Below are positions 1 to 7,754 of a stretch of 64,000 nt of DNA, in pieces. Both the position numbers and the translations under genes were made by a program. This stretch comes from JAAOII01 sp965207945 (lineage in GTDB: Bacteria > Pseudomonadota > Gammaproteobacteria > CBDBNL01 > JAAOII01): assembly GCA_965207945.1 (NCBI GenBank), contig OZ242303.1:620001-684000 (forward strand). The letters are read 5' to 3'. The notes beneath the pieces were generated by a model. That model made no database searches. It was not told the origin of the DNA and saw nothing but the letters and a program-made list of their open reading frames with translations. How positions within the stretch are numbered: the first letter of the stretch is position 1; the number at the start of each line of letters is the position of its first letter.

Positions 1-1667
1 TCAATGCTTATATATTCGCTGCAATAATCCTGATGAGTGATTTGCTCCAAGCCAAGAAATTTACCGACTCCATGCTCCGTATGAACCACAAGTTCACCAG
101 GGGCAATGTGGGCAATATTTTTTATTAGCAGCTGTGACTGCGGAGCAAAAGCAGCGGTAGAAGATTTAACTTCGCTTGATTGGTGGATACTCTCATTGAA
201 TATATTGTTTTCGGTTATGATAGCCCATTCTGTGTGACATATTCCATCTGTTATGTCCACCAACATAAGCCCGACAGTGTTTGTATCTTTTGTGTTTTTT
301 GAATTGATAAAGCTGTCCCAATCGCTGAACACTGCGTAGTTAATTTTTGCTTGTTCAAGCCAGCTTTTTAATAACTCCTTGCGGCGCATTGAAGATGCGC
401 ATATTAATATTTTGCCCTCATATTGCTTGCTAAATTTTGCAAGCTTTTCTAGCTTGATGTCGGACTCCATTCGCGCTCTTAAGTCAGGCAAATCCGAAGC
501 ATCAAGCTTTTTCTGAGAATCTTCATATAGGTTTTGCTTCCCTTTTAATTGATCCTTTAATTGTTCAACAGACAAGTATAGAAAATTAGGAGGTAACAAA
601 ACAGCGCTTTCTCCGCCCAGTGTTTCGTATCTTAACTTTGCATCATCTATTAGTTGCTGAGCGTGGTTGAAAATATCTTCCGCATAAAACACTTGATGAG
701 ATGTTATGGATGCCGATAAATAATCAAAATAGCTCTCTAAGGTTTTGCCTGTTGGTTTATCAGGTGGGGTATCAGGAGATTTATCCAGGGGGGTATTCTT
801 GCTGCCTTCAAAGAAAAATGGTAAAAATGATTCTATGCCTTGAGGAATTAGCCCTTGCTTAATCTCTTTGTATGTGGGGTGAAGTCGCGCTTCTCCGCTA
901 AAGAATCTTTGCCACGAACGGCAAAAGCATTGACGAGCATCTTCTGATACGGGATATTCTGTTGAGGGAAGAATATTAATGCTTGGGACGGTTTCTATGC
1001 TTGTTTGTTCTTCTACAGAGAAACTACGCAGTGAAACGACAGTATCATCTAACAGTTCAATTCTATAGGGAAGAGGGGAGGCGGCTGGAAACATATCCAT
1101 TATGGCGCCGCGCACCGCCATTTCGCCTGGTTGTCGGACAAAATTGCATTTAATATATCCATTATTAATCAACTGCTCGCTGAATGCTTGGTAATCCAGA
1201 GTTTGTCCAGTTTTTATTGCTAAGCCACGCCCTAAAAAATAAGAACGGGGTGCCAGCAATCTTATTAAGGTGTTGATGCCAATTAAAAGAATCTGGTATT
1301 CGCCACTAAGCATACGATATATGCTTTTAATTCTTTTGGAAGCAAGCATCTTGCCTGGAGAGAATGAATCATAAGGCAGATTTTCATTATCTGGTATAAG
1401 CAGGGCTGCTGACTCATTAGGTTGTTGAGTATTATTCTCTGATGTTTCTCCTGAATTTTCTTTTGGGTTTTTCTCTAAGTTCCCCTCTAAGCTTTCCTCT
1501 AAGCTCTCCCCGGAACTATTCCCAGATTTAAGAAAAAAATTAAGCTGCCGCTGGACTTCGTAACTTTGAGCGGCTCCAGCAGTTATGACAAGTATTTTCT
1601 TATCATTCTGTTGTGCTACTTGAGAGGCGACCCTATACGCAAGGATGGAGGATGAATTGTCAGTCAA
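1..1667 (-). CDS. mfd: Transcription-repair coupling factor Mfd, N-terminal part (C-terminus beyond left edge)
   Basis: About 555 N-terminal residues of Mfd, the translocase that removes stalled RNA polymerase and recruits UvrA. The start of the protein resembles the UvrB-homology module. At the window edge the RNA-polymerase-interacting domain is plain, with PGELVVHTEHGVGKFLGLE near residues 519-538. The helicase motor lies outside the window. TTG at 1667 is the only plausible start because an in-frame stop lies just upstream; no Shine-Dalgarno is visible. Two low-complexity insertions are unusual: an E/N/S-rich stretch at about residues 45-75 (SLEESLEGNLEK) and a D/K/P-rich one near residue 295 (TPLDKSPDTPPDKP). 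Both are encoded by tandem repeats. Family assignment is sure; the start is less so. Confidence 0.93.
   Translation of the reverse strand, partial: MTDNSSSILAYRVASQVAQQNDKKILVITAGAAQSYEVQRQLNFFLKSGNSSGESLEESLEGNLEKNPKENSGETSENNTQQPNESAALLIPDNENLPYDSFSPGKMLASKRIKSIYRMLSGEYQILLIGINTLIRLLAPRSYFLGRGLAIKTGQTLDYQAFSEQLINNGYIKCNFVRQPGEMAVRGAIMDMFPAASPLPYRIELLDDTVVSLRSFSVEEQTSIETVPSINILPSTEYPVSEDARQCFCRSWQRFFSGEARLHPTYKEIKQGLIPQGIESFLPFFFEGSKNTPLDKSPDTPPDKPTGKTLESYFDYLSASITSHQVFYAEDIFNHAQQLIDDAKLRYETLGGESAVLLPPNFLYLSVEQLKDQLKGKQNLYEDSQKKLDASDLPDLRARMESDIKLEKLAKFSKQYEGKILICASSMRRKELLKSWLEQAKINYAVFSDWDSFINSKNTKDTNTVGLMLVDITDGICHTEWAIITENNIFNESIHQSSEVKSSTAAFAPQSQLLIKNIAHIAPGELVVHTEHGVGKFLGLEQITHQDYCSEYISI
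754..798. repeat. 12-bp tandem repeat inside mfd
   Basis: About 3.75 imperfect copies of a 12-bp unit (GGTTTATCAGGT, GGGGTATCAGGA, GATTTATCCAGG, then a partial copy). They encode a Pro/Asp/Lys/Thr-rich loop near residue 295 of Mfd. Unit length is a multiple of three. Confidence 0.75.
1470..1513. repeat. Degenerate tandem repeat inside mfd
   Basis: Imperfect repeats around CCTCTAAG on the plus strand give a Glu/Leu/Asn-rich insert near residues 51-66 of Mfd. They keep the reading frame. Confidence 0.65.
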
Positions 1668-1722
1668 CGACTTGCCAGAGTTTGTTTAGATATTTGATTT
1701 GCTGATTGTTTTCCAACTTATA

Positions 1723-3657
1723 TTAATTGACTATCTGACTTAATCTTTGCGTCATTATCCTCTTATTGAAGTTGCCAATAAGGGTGAGTCCTTTTAATTG
1801 GATTGCCTCTTCATCTAAGAAAATGATAGTGGGCGGACCAAATATGTTGAAATACTCCATCATCTGACGTGATGATGTTGCCGTGCTGGTTATATCGGCT
1901 TTAATAAGGTTGAAAGAACTAAGCTGACTTTTTATGTCTTCGTCGTTGAATACCAGCCATTCAATCTCGCGACAGGAGACACACCAATCTGCATAGTAGT
2001 ATATTAACTGTGGTTTGGCATCTGCCTTACCCTGTTGAATTAGGTCTAGCAAAACTGGATGACTCTGTGCTACTTGAAATTTCCCCCCTTGAAATTTCCC
2101 CCCTTGAAATCCCTTCCATTGAAATTCTCCCTCTTGTGCTGCTTTGCTATAATTAGGGATGATATTATAGTTGGTTAGTGTGTAAAAGCTAAGGGCAGCG
2201 AAACATAATATAGCGGCAGATATTGCTAACCCCCTGCTAAATATCTGGCTAAATGCCCGATTTGAAGCAAGCATTCGCACAACAAAATATACAATTATTG
2301 CCAGCAAAATAAAATACAATAATAACTCTACCACCAAAGGTAAAATCGGTGAAATAATAAACACTGCCAGCCCTAATAAAATAAATGCAAATATTGCTCG
2401 GGTTTTTTCTAACCAAGCGCCAGCGCGTGGCAGCAACTGCCCTAAGCCCATAGCAAATAATAATAGTGGAATCCCCATGCCCCAGCTAAGAGCAAGCAGA
2501 GCAGCAGCCCCAAACCAAGGACTTCCTCTTTCAGCTATATAAATCATAATTGCTGCCAAAGGGGCAGATAAACAGGTTCCCACAACCAAAGGGGACAAGA
2601 AGCCCCATAATGCCGCCTTGCCAAAAACACCACTACTGGAGGATAAGTACCTATTCGCTGGAGCGCTGATAAAGGCAGGAATATGCAAAGTATATAGGTT
2701 TAACATTGATAAAGCAAACATAACAATTAATCCTGACATTATCAACAGAAAGGGAGTTGAGCCAAGCACTTCTCTCATTCCATATCCCAGCAGACCGCTG
2801 AGCATACCTAACCCACTAAAAGTTATTGACATTACCGCTACATAAGTAAGGGCAAGTGAAATCTGCATTTTAAATGATGTAGTACTTGCGCCATTGCCAA
2901 CACCTTGCTCTGGCATACTGCGCCGTTGGGTTATGATGCCAGTTATTATTGGCAGCATAGGCAGAACACAGGGGGTAAACGTAAGTCCCAGCCCAGCCAA
3001 GAAGAACAACAGCAGAATTAAAGGAGGAGCGGCGTCTTTTAGCATAGCCAAGTAATAATCATAACCAGCAAATATTATTGTAGAGGGTGGCGCTTGATTT
3101 GATATTGAACTGGGGTTTGCTTTGCTCTGCCGTCCCGTCTGGACTGCCACCTCATCCGCGGACGTTGCCTCGCGGACTATTAAGTAGGCGGCATCTTCGT
3201 TATCAATGCTAACCAGTTTTGTTTGCACTGGGTAGCATAATCCTTTTTCCCAGCATCCTTGATAGGATATTTTTAATGTTTTGCTTGCGCCTTCGGCTGT
3301 GTTTCCATCTTCATCAATACTTACAAGCATCTGGGCGTAGCTATAATAAATATCCTGCTCGCCAAAGAATTGGTCTTCGTTTCTGACAAAATTAGAACTT
3401 GGCTGAATTCTTACGGGCTGCGGGGTAACAGCAAATTTATCTTTATATAGGTAATAGCCATCAGCTATATCCCAGCTTATAGAGTAGGTTGTTGAGGATT
3501 CTTGACGCACGGATAGCTTATATGCCTCATCTGCTGTTAGCGGACCATCTAAGGAAGCGCCTAATGTTGCGCCGTGCACACTATGGCTGCCAACCGCTAT
3601 GCCAGCAGTTAATCCAATTATTAATAGGAAATACCTGATAATCTTCACACAATCCAT
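1723..3657 (-). CDS. dsbD: Thiol:disulfide interchange protein DsbD
   Basis: Inner-membrane electron conduit from cytoplasmic thioredoxin to periplasmic DsbC-type isomerases. Order: signal peptide (IIRYFLLIIGLTAGIAVG), N-terminal DsbD-alpha domain with the cysteine pair in CWEKGLC, an eight-helix membrane core with the two redox cysteines in TPCVLPMLP and GTCLSAPLA, and a C-terminal thioredoxin domain with YYADWCVSCREIEW. A 15-bp tandem repeat adds a Gly/Lys/Phe/Gln stretch between the membrane and thioredoxin domains. ATG 3657 gives a signal peptide; GTG 3648 also fits and lies 7 nt after a TATAAT. A longer upstream reading frame would overlap scpA and is unlikely. It is divergent from scpA with only 12 bp between starts. 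The dsbC-like gene at 9252 is a likely partner. Confidence 0.95.
   Translation of the reverse strand: MDCVKIIRYFLLIIGLTAGIAVGSHSVHGATLGASLDGPLTADEAYKLSVRQESSTTYSISWDIADGYYLYKDKFAVTPQPVRIQPSSNFVRNEDQFFGEQDIYYSYAQMLVSIDEDGNTAEGASKTLKISYQGCWEKGLCYPVQTKLVSIDNEDAAYLIVREATSADEVAVQTGRQSKANPSSISNQAPPSTIIFAGYDYYLAMLKDAAPPLILLLFFLAGLGLTFTPCVLPMLPIITGIITQRRSMPEQGVGNGASTTSFKMQISLALTYVAVMSITFSGLGMLSGLLGYGMREVLGSTPFLLIMSGLIVMFALSMLNLYTLHIPAFISAPANRYLSSSSGVFGKAALWGFLSPLVVGTCLSAPLAAIMIYIAERGSPWFGAAALLALSWGMGIPLLLFAMGLGQLLPRAGAWLEKTRAIFAFILLGLAVFIISPILPLVVELLLYFILLAIIVYFVVRMLASNRAFSQIFSRGLAISAAILCFAALSFYTLTNYNIIPNYSKAAQEGEFQWKGFQGGKFQGGKFQVAQSHPVLLDLIQQGKADAKPQLIYYYADWCVSCREIEWLVFNDEDIKSQLSSFNLIKADITSTATSSRQMMEYFNIFGPPTIIFLDEEAIQLKGLTLIGNFNKRIMTQRLSQIVN
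2073..2132. repeat. 15-bp tandem repeat inside dsbD, four units
   Basis: Four 15-bp units, the first two identical (CTTGAAATTTCCCCC). In the dsbD frame they encode GGKFQ-type pentapeptides just before the C-terminal thioredoxin domain. Confidence 0.9.
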
Positions 3658-3661
3658 TATA
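3656..3661 (-). promoter_or_regulatory. -10-like TATAAT at dsbD
   Basis: TATAAT on the minus strand overlaps the ATG 3657 start and lies 7 nt before GTG 3648. If used, the mRNA would be leaderless from GTG 3648. It overlaps the scpA -10-like box on the other strand. Confidence 0.35.
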
Positions 3662-3663
3662 GT
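3658..3663 (+). promoter_or_regulatory. -10-like TATAGT exactly 6 nt before scpA
   Basis: TATAGT, then six bases, then ATG 3670. Transcription would begin at or next to the A of the start codon. No Shine-Dalgarno is present. Confidence 0.5.
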
Positions 3664-3669
3664 ATATGC

Positions 3670-4509
3670 ATGGAAGAAAGGCAAGAACCAATCGCTTATA
3701 TCACTGGCAAACCAGTAATTGAACCGCCAGTAGGACTGTTTATTCAAGCCGATGCACTTAAGGTCTTTTTAGAAGATTTTTCTGGTCCCCTTGATATTTT
3801 ACTTCATTTGGTGCGCCGTCAAAACATTGATATAGTAGATATTGACATTGCCAAGATAGCCGAACAGTATCTTGAATACATAAGAATTATGAAAGAATTC
3901 AAGATTAACCCAGCGGCAGAATACTTGGTTATGGCATCCGTGCTAACAGAATTAAAGTCGCGTTCTTTGTTACCTCGCAGCGAGGAGGAACAAGAAGAAA
4001 ACGAAGAAATGAGACATATATTGGTGGAAAAACTAAAAGAATATGAAAAAATTAGAAACGCCGCCGCATATTTGGAAGAGTTACCACGTTTGGATAGGGA
4101 CTTCTTTATACCTTTTATCCGCTATGAGACGCCGCCTTTAACAGTGCCTAAAATACTGCCGGAAAAAGAAGAGTTGGCGCAATATATGAGGCAAATTTTA
4201 TTCCAAAATAAAATGCGTAAACGTTATGAGATTAAGCTGGAAGAATTATCAACAAGGGAAAGAATGACTAAAATTTTGGATAAAATTGGTTTGGCGCGCC
4301 AATTGGGGATTTCTGGTGGCTTTGTGCCTTTTGAGCAATTGTTTACTGAAAAAGAAGGCGCTGAAGGAGTGGCGGTATCTTTGGTAGCATTAACGCAGCT
4401 GTTAAAAGAAAAGCTTGCGGAAGTTGCGCAGTCGGCGCCGTATAGCAAAATATTTGTTTATTCGCCCGAAGGAAAAACTGACGATACTGATGAAAACGAT
4501 GAATACTAA
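3670..4509 (+). CDS. scpA: Segregation and condensation protein A (ScpA kleisin)
   Basis: Kleisin subunit that bridges SMC heads together with ScpB for chromosome organisation. The N-terminal FSGPLDILLHLVRRQNIDI signature near residue 38 and the YLVMASVLTELKSRSLLP segment are typical, and the acidic EEEQEENEEM linker follows. The length of 279 aa is normal. It is the first gene of scpA-scpB-rluB, a conserved order. Its stop overlaps the scpB start, suggesting translational coupling. No smc gene is in the window. Confidence 0.93.
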   Translation: MEERQEPIAYITGKPVIEPPVGLFIQADALKVFLEDFSGPLDILLHLVRRQNIDIVDIDIAKIAEQYLEYIRIMKEFKINPAAEYLVMASVLTELKSRSLLPRSEEEQEENEEMRHILVEKLKEYEKIRNAAAYLEELPRLDRDFFIPFIRYETPPLTVPKILPEKEELAQYMRQILFQNKMRKRYEIKLEELSTRERMTKILDKIGLARQLGISGGFVPFEQLFTEKEGAEGVAVSLVALTQLLKEKLAEVAQSAPYSKIFVYSPEGKTDDTDENDEY

Positions 4510-5101
4510 AGTAAAGGATAAAAAAGCCCAAAGGCGTAATAACATAGAAGCAGTACTCCTTGCTGGTGGAGAACCAATTTCCATTCGTCAACTACAAGAT
4601 GTGTTTGTTGCCGATGGTATAACTGACAAAGAAATGAAAGAATTACTACAACAATTACAGAAAAAATATGAGAGTTCGGTTATGCAGCTGGTCAAAGGGG
4701 CAAGTGGTTATTCCTTTCATATAGGACAGAAATATGCGGAGGCAGTTCAATCATTTCAGCAAGAAAAGCCAGCGCGCTATAGTCGTGCCTTAATGGAGAC
4801 CTTGGCAATTATTGCTTATAAGCAACCAGTAACTAAATCCGAAATTGAAGATTTGCGTGGAGTTACCCTGAGCACTGGAATAATGCGCACTTTGCAAGAA
4901 CACGATTGGATTAAGATTATCGGGCATAAAGAAGTCCCTGGGCGTCCAGCAATATGGGGAACTACTAAGATATTTTTAGATAACTTTAAGCTTGCAGGGT
5001 TAAAGGATTTAGCTCCGCTACAATCAGCTGCTACAGAAGCAAGCGCTGATAGCACTGACGCTGGGAATGCAGAGTCATCCGCATCTGATAACGACAAGTA
5101 A
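4490..5101 (+). CDS. scpB: Segregation and condensation protein B (ScpB)
   Basis: Winged-helix partner of ScpA in the SMC complex. Family landmarks: EAVLLAGGEPISIRQLQDVF at the N-terminus, RALMETLAIIAYKQPVTKSE in the middle and GRPAIWGTTKIFLDNFKL near the end. ATG 4490 is preferred (ATG 4499 is also possible). A longer frame from 4415 adds a basic stretch that is only scpA read in another frame. The C-terminal tail is Ala/Ser/Asp-rich and probably disordered. Confidence 0.92.
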   Translation: MKTMNTKVKDKKAQRRNNIEAVLLAGGEPISIRQLQDVFVADGITDKEMKELLQQLQKKYESSVMQLVKGASGYSFHIGQKYAEAVQSFQQEKPARYSRALMETLAIIAYKQPVTKSEIEDLRGVTLSTGIMRTLQEHDWIKIIGHKEVPGRPAIWGTTKIFLDNFKLAGLKDLAPLQSAATEASADSTDAGNAESSASDNDK

Positions 5102-5839
5102 ATGAAAGAGTTATCTTTAGTCCAAGTTCTGGCGCAACGTTCAGTCATTTCACGTCGCCAAGCCGCTCAACTCATTAGAGAGAATCGCGTAGCTGTTAAT
5201 GGAACAACATGCTCTTCAATCAGCGCCGAAGTTGACGAAAACGCGCGCATAACTTTAGATGGTAGAGCACTGGAACAAGGGGAAATCTATACAAGAATTT
5301 TGCTTTATCATAAGCCAGTAGGGGAGCTATGCAGTCAAGCGAAAGAAAAGAATAAACCTACAGTGTTTGAGAATCTACCTCGTCCTGAAGCGGGAAAGTG
5401 GATAATGGTTGGTAGATTAGATATTAATACATCGGGATTGTTGCTTTTTACCACAGATGGAGAATTGGCATATCGTTTGATGCATCCTAAGTACAAGCTG
5501 GATAGAGAGTATATTGCCAGAGTTCGCGGTAATGTAACAGAGGATACATTAGAACGACTTAAGCAGGGAGTACCACTGGACGGCAAGATAAGTAAATTTA
5601 ATGATATTGTTCCCAAGCATCGTCTTGGCAAGTCAAAAAACCAATATTTTCATTTGGTAGTGCAAGAAGGACGCAACCGCATGGTGCGAAGATTATGGGA
5701 AAAATTTGACTTTCAAGTAAGCAGATTGGCGCGTATCAGATTCGCTAATATAACCTTGCCGGAAACACTTAACCCAGGCGAACACATGCTACTTAACAAA
5801 ACCGATAGAAGGCGTCTTGCTGCCTGTGTGGAGCTATAA
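5102..5839 (+). CDS. rluB: 23S rRNA pseudouridine synthase, RluB type
   Basis: RsuA/RluB/RluE/RluF-family pseudouridine synthase. An S4-like RNA-binding domain (residues about 5-50, SRRQAAQLIRENRVAVNG) is followed by the catalytic motif GRLDINTSGLLLFTTDGELA, which carries the catalytic Asp. EGRNRMVRRLWEKFDFQVSRL is the usual C-terminal signature. RluB is favoured because the gene follows scpA-scpB, as in many gammaproteobacteria; the paralogues cannot be excluded. ATG directly abuts the scpB stop. Confidence 0.88.
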   Translation: MKELSLVQVLAQRSVISRRQAAQLIRENRVAVNGTTCSSISAEVDENARITLDGRALEQGEIYTRILLYHKPVGELCSQAKEKNKPTVFENLPRPEAGKWIMVGRLDINTSGLLLFTTDGELAYRLMHPKYKLDREYIARVRGNVTEDTLERLKQGVPLDGKISKFNDIVPKHRLGKSKNQYFHLVVQEGRNRMVRRLWEKFDFQVSRLARIRFANITLPETLNPGEHMLLNKTDRRRLAACVEL

Positions 5840-5844
5840 TTCAT

Positions 5845-5882
5845 AAAAATTTATAAAAACTTACAAAAATTTACAAATTTAT
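5845..5882. repeat. AT-rich imperfect tandem repeat between rluB and rpsP
   Basis: About four imperfect copies of an AAAATTTATA/AAAATTTAC-like unit in the gap before rpsP. No hairpin terminator is evident. Confidence 0.5.
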
Positions 5883-5889
5883 GATTAAC

Positions 5890-5917
5890 TTGCGTAATTA
5901 TTAAAATAAATTATAAT
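5890..5917 (+). promoter_or_regulatory. Candidate sigma-70 promoter for the rpsP operon
   Basis: TTGCGT, 16-bp spacer, TATAAT. A second TATAAT follows at 5924-5929. Both lie upstream of rpsP, whose ATG is at 5976. Confidence 0.5.
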
Positions 5918-5963
5918 TGCACTTATAATGCTGTAATAATAGGCTAAAATGCCTTATCTTATT

Positions 5964-5969
5964 TATATT
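5964..5969 (+). promoter_or_regulatory. -10-like TATATT exactly 6 nt before rpsP
   Basis: TATATT, six bases, ATG 5976. This is the same spacing as at other unit heads here, and no Shine-Dalgarno is visible. Confidence 0.35.
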
Positions 5970-5975
5970 TAATTT

Positions 5976-6992
5976 ATGTTAGTTATACGTTTATCGCGCA
6001 AAGGAGCCAAAAAGAGGCCCTTTTACCACATTAATTTAGCGGATCGGCGCAGTCCGCGTGATGGTCGTTTTATTGAAAATCTCGGCTTTTTTGACCCTTT
6101 AGCTAAGGGCGAAGAAACACTTTTAAAAGTTGATGTTACTCGGCTTGGTCACTGGCTTTCCAAGGGAGCAAAACCATCTGAAACAGTTCAAAATCTACTG
6201 AAGAAACACGTAGATAGTAGTAAAGCAGCCGCAAGTAGCGAAGTTGCTGGTAGTGAAGCTTCTAGCGATGTTGCAGGGGAAACTTCTGAAGAAGTAGTTA
6301 GCGAAGCAACTGAAACAGATGCCGTTAGCAAAAAGGTGGATGAATTGATTATAGTCACAGGTGCAGAGAAGAAAATAAGGCGAGTGAAATCTAAGCCAAA
6401 AGCTGAAGCTAAAGAAGCTGCTGATACGGCTACCGCTCCTGCTGCTGCCCCGGCTACAGAGGCGAAAGACGCCGCTCCAGTACCTGATAAAGAAGAATCC
6501 ACCCCCGCTGCGGAAGAAAGCACAACAGAGTCCAAAGAAGAATTAAAGGAAGAAGCCAAAGCACCAGAAAGCACTAAAGATGCTGAAGCAGTTGATGTAG
6601 CAGCTAAGGAAGAGGATGCAACAGAATCCAAAGAGGAATCCAAGGAAGAATTAAAGGAAGATGCTAAAGCACCAGAAAGTGCCAAAGATGCTGAAGCAGT
6701 TGATGTAGCAGCTAAGGAAGAGGACGCGACAGAATCCAAAGAGGAAGTCAAGGAAGAAGCCAAAGCACCAGAAAGTGCCAAAGATGCCGAAGCAGTTGAT
6801 GTAGCAGCTAAGGAAGAGGACGCAACAGAATCCAAAGAAGAATCCAAGGAGGAATCCAAGGAAGAACAGAAGGCGGACACAACAGAATCCTCCCCAGGGG
6901 AAGCAAAACAAAAGGAAGAAGCACAACAGGATAAGACCGAGAAAGTAGAAGCCGCTCCATCTGATAAGGATGAAACAAAACCTTCTGAATGA
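5976..6992 (+). CDS. rpsP: Ribosomal protein S16 with a very long repetitive charged C-terminal extension
   Basis: Residues 1-80 are a normal S16 (MLVIRLSRKGAKKRPFYHI, then RSPRDGRFIENLGFFDP). S16 is usually 80-100 aa; this protein is 338 aa. The remaining roughly 250 residues are Ala/Glu/Lys/Asp/Ser-rich, and residues about 185-300 contain three near-identical copies of a 32-40 aa unit (core KAPESAKDAEAVDVAAKEED). The tail is strongly acidic and probably disordered. The frame is open throughout and the end overlaps rimM by 23 bp, so the tail appears genuinely coded. Its function is unknown. Confidence 0.93.
   Translation: MLVIRLSRKGAKKRPFYHINLADRRSPRDGRFIENLGFFDPLAKGEETLLKVDVTRLGHWLSKGAKPSETVQNLLKKHVDSSKAAASSEVAGSEASSDVAGETSEEVVSEATETDAVSKKVDELIIVTGAEKKIRRVKSKPKAEAKEAADTATAPAAAPATEAKDAAPVPDKEESTPAAEESTTESKEELKEEAKAPESTKDAEAVDVAAKEEDATESKEESKEELKEDAKAPESAKDAEAVDVAAKEEDATESKEEVKEEAKAPESAKDAEAVDVAAKEEDATESKEESKEESKEEQKADTTESSPGEAKQKEEAQQDKTEKVEAAPSDKDETKPSE
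6529..6868. repeat. Long in-frame tandem repeat in rpsP
   Basis: Three near-identical copies of a roughly 96-120 bp unit plus a partial copy. Each contains nested GAATCCAAAGAGGAA-type 15-bp sub-repeats (ESKEE). Differences between copies are mostly multiples of three bases, so frame is conserved. Confidence 0.9.
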
Positions 6993-7743
6993 TTACTTAG
7001 TAGCAGGTAATACTACTAATAGCTCTCAATCTACAGCTCAATCTGAATCTCAAGCTGAATTTCAATTTCAACCTGAATCTCAAGTCCAATCTACAGCTCA
7101 ACCTGAACAAGCAGAAGCCGATAACATAACAAGCGAGGAATCACAAGCAGCCATTAACTCTGCTCCTGTGGTGCTCGGCAAATTTGGCAAGAGTCACGGA
7201 CTCAAGGGCTGGCAATATTTTGATTGCTATTGTGAAGATTCTGCAAGCATAATGAATTACTCCAATCTTAAAGCGCTGCCAGCAGAAGATTCCAACTCAA
7301 TATCAACTTCTACCGCAATGGATACCTACAGACGCGCTCCTTCAGTAGAACTAACCGCTATTTCTGCTATGGGCAAAAGATTTATTACTCATATCAAAGG
7401 GGTATCAACTCCAGAAGAGACAATTAAGTGGTGTAATCGCTTAGTAGCGGTGGAACGTTCACAACTTCCCGTCCCGCAAAAGGGCAATTATTACTGGCAT
7501 GATTTAGTGGGCGCGAGAGTTATCAGCTTGTATATGGGCAGAGAAATTTTACTTGGCACCATCAACAGTATGCAAAGAGTTGGAGACAAGGATAATATGG
7601 TAATAAAGAGTTCTACTGGCAAATGGCATTATGTTCCTTTTGTTCAGCCAGATTTTGTCACAGATATCCTTATCTCGCCAGATGCAAGTTCCACCTCTCC
7701 AACTATTCCAACCATTAAGGTTTCCTGGGATCCAGATTTTTAG
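6970..7743 (+). CDS. rimM: 16S rRNA maturation factor RimM with Gln-rich N-terminal extension
   Basis: RimM binds S19 and assists 30S assembly. The core begins at about residue 66 (VVLGKFGKSHGLKGW) and the C-terminal PRC-barrel-like part contains YYWHDLVGARV and YVPFVQPDFV. The first 65 residues are a Gln/Ser/Glu-rich low-complexity extension (QSTAQSESQAEFQFQPESQ) absent from ordinary RimM, about 170-180 aa long. The start at 6970 overlaps the end of rpsP. Near the C-terminus, SPTIPTIKV is encoded by a sequence also found in fmt. Located as expected between rpsP and trmD. Confidence 0.9.
   Translation: MKQNLLNDYLVAGNTTNSSQSTAQSESQAEFQFQPESQVQSTAQPEQAEADNITSEESQAAINSAPVVLGKFGKSHGLKGWQYFDCYCEDSASIMNYSNLKALPAEDSNSISTSTAMDTYRRAPSVELTAISAMGKRFITHIKGVSTPEETIKWCNRLVAVERSQLPVPQKGNYYWHDLVGARVISLYMGREILLGTINSMQRVGDKDNMVIKSSTGKWHYVPFVQPDFVTDILISPDASSTSPTIPTIKVSWDPDF
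7021..7115. repeat. Imperfect repeats coding the RimM Gln-rich tail
   Basis: Repeated CAATCT, GAATCT, ACAGCTCAA and CAAGCTGAA-like hexamers and nonamers. QSTAQ occurs twice in the product. Confidence 0.7.
7698..7721. repeat. Dispersed 24-bp repeat, rimM copy
   Basis: Matches 27494..27517 inside fmt (opposite strand) at 23 of 24 bases, read in the same frame in both genes (PTIPTIKV). Confidence 0.85.
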
Positions 7744-7754
7744 CGGACAACATT

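Noticed and set aside
2618..2845. Plus-strand open frame within dsbD
   Set aside because: It lies wholly inside the DsbD membrane domain coding sequence and has no features of its own.
6188..6880. Long open reading frame antisense to rpsP
   Set aside because: It mirrors the Glu/Lys/Ala repeat as Ser/Leu/Ala repeats. Open only because of repeat composition.
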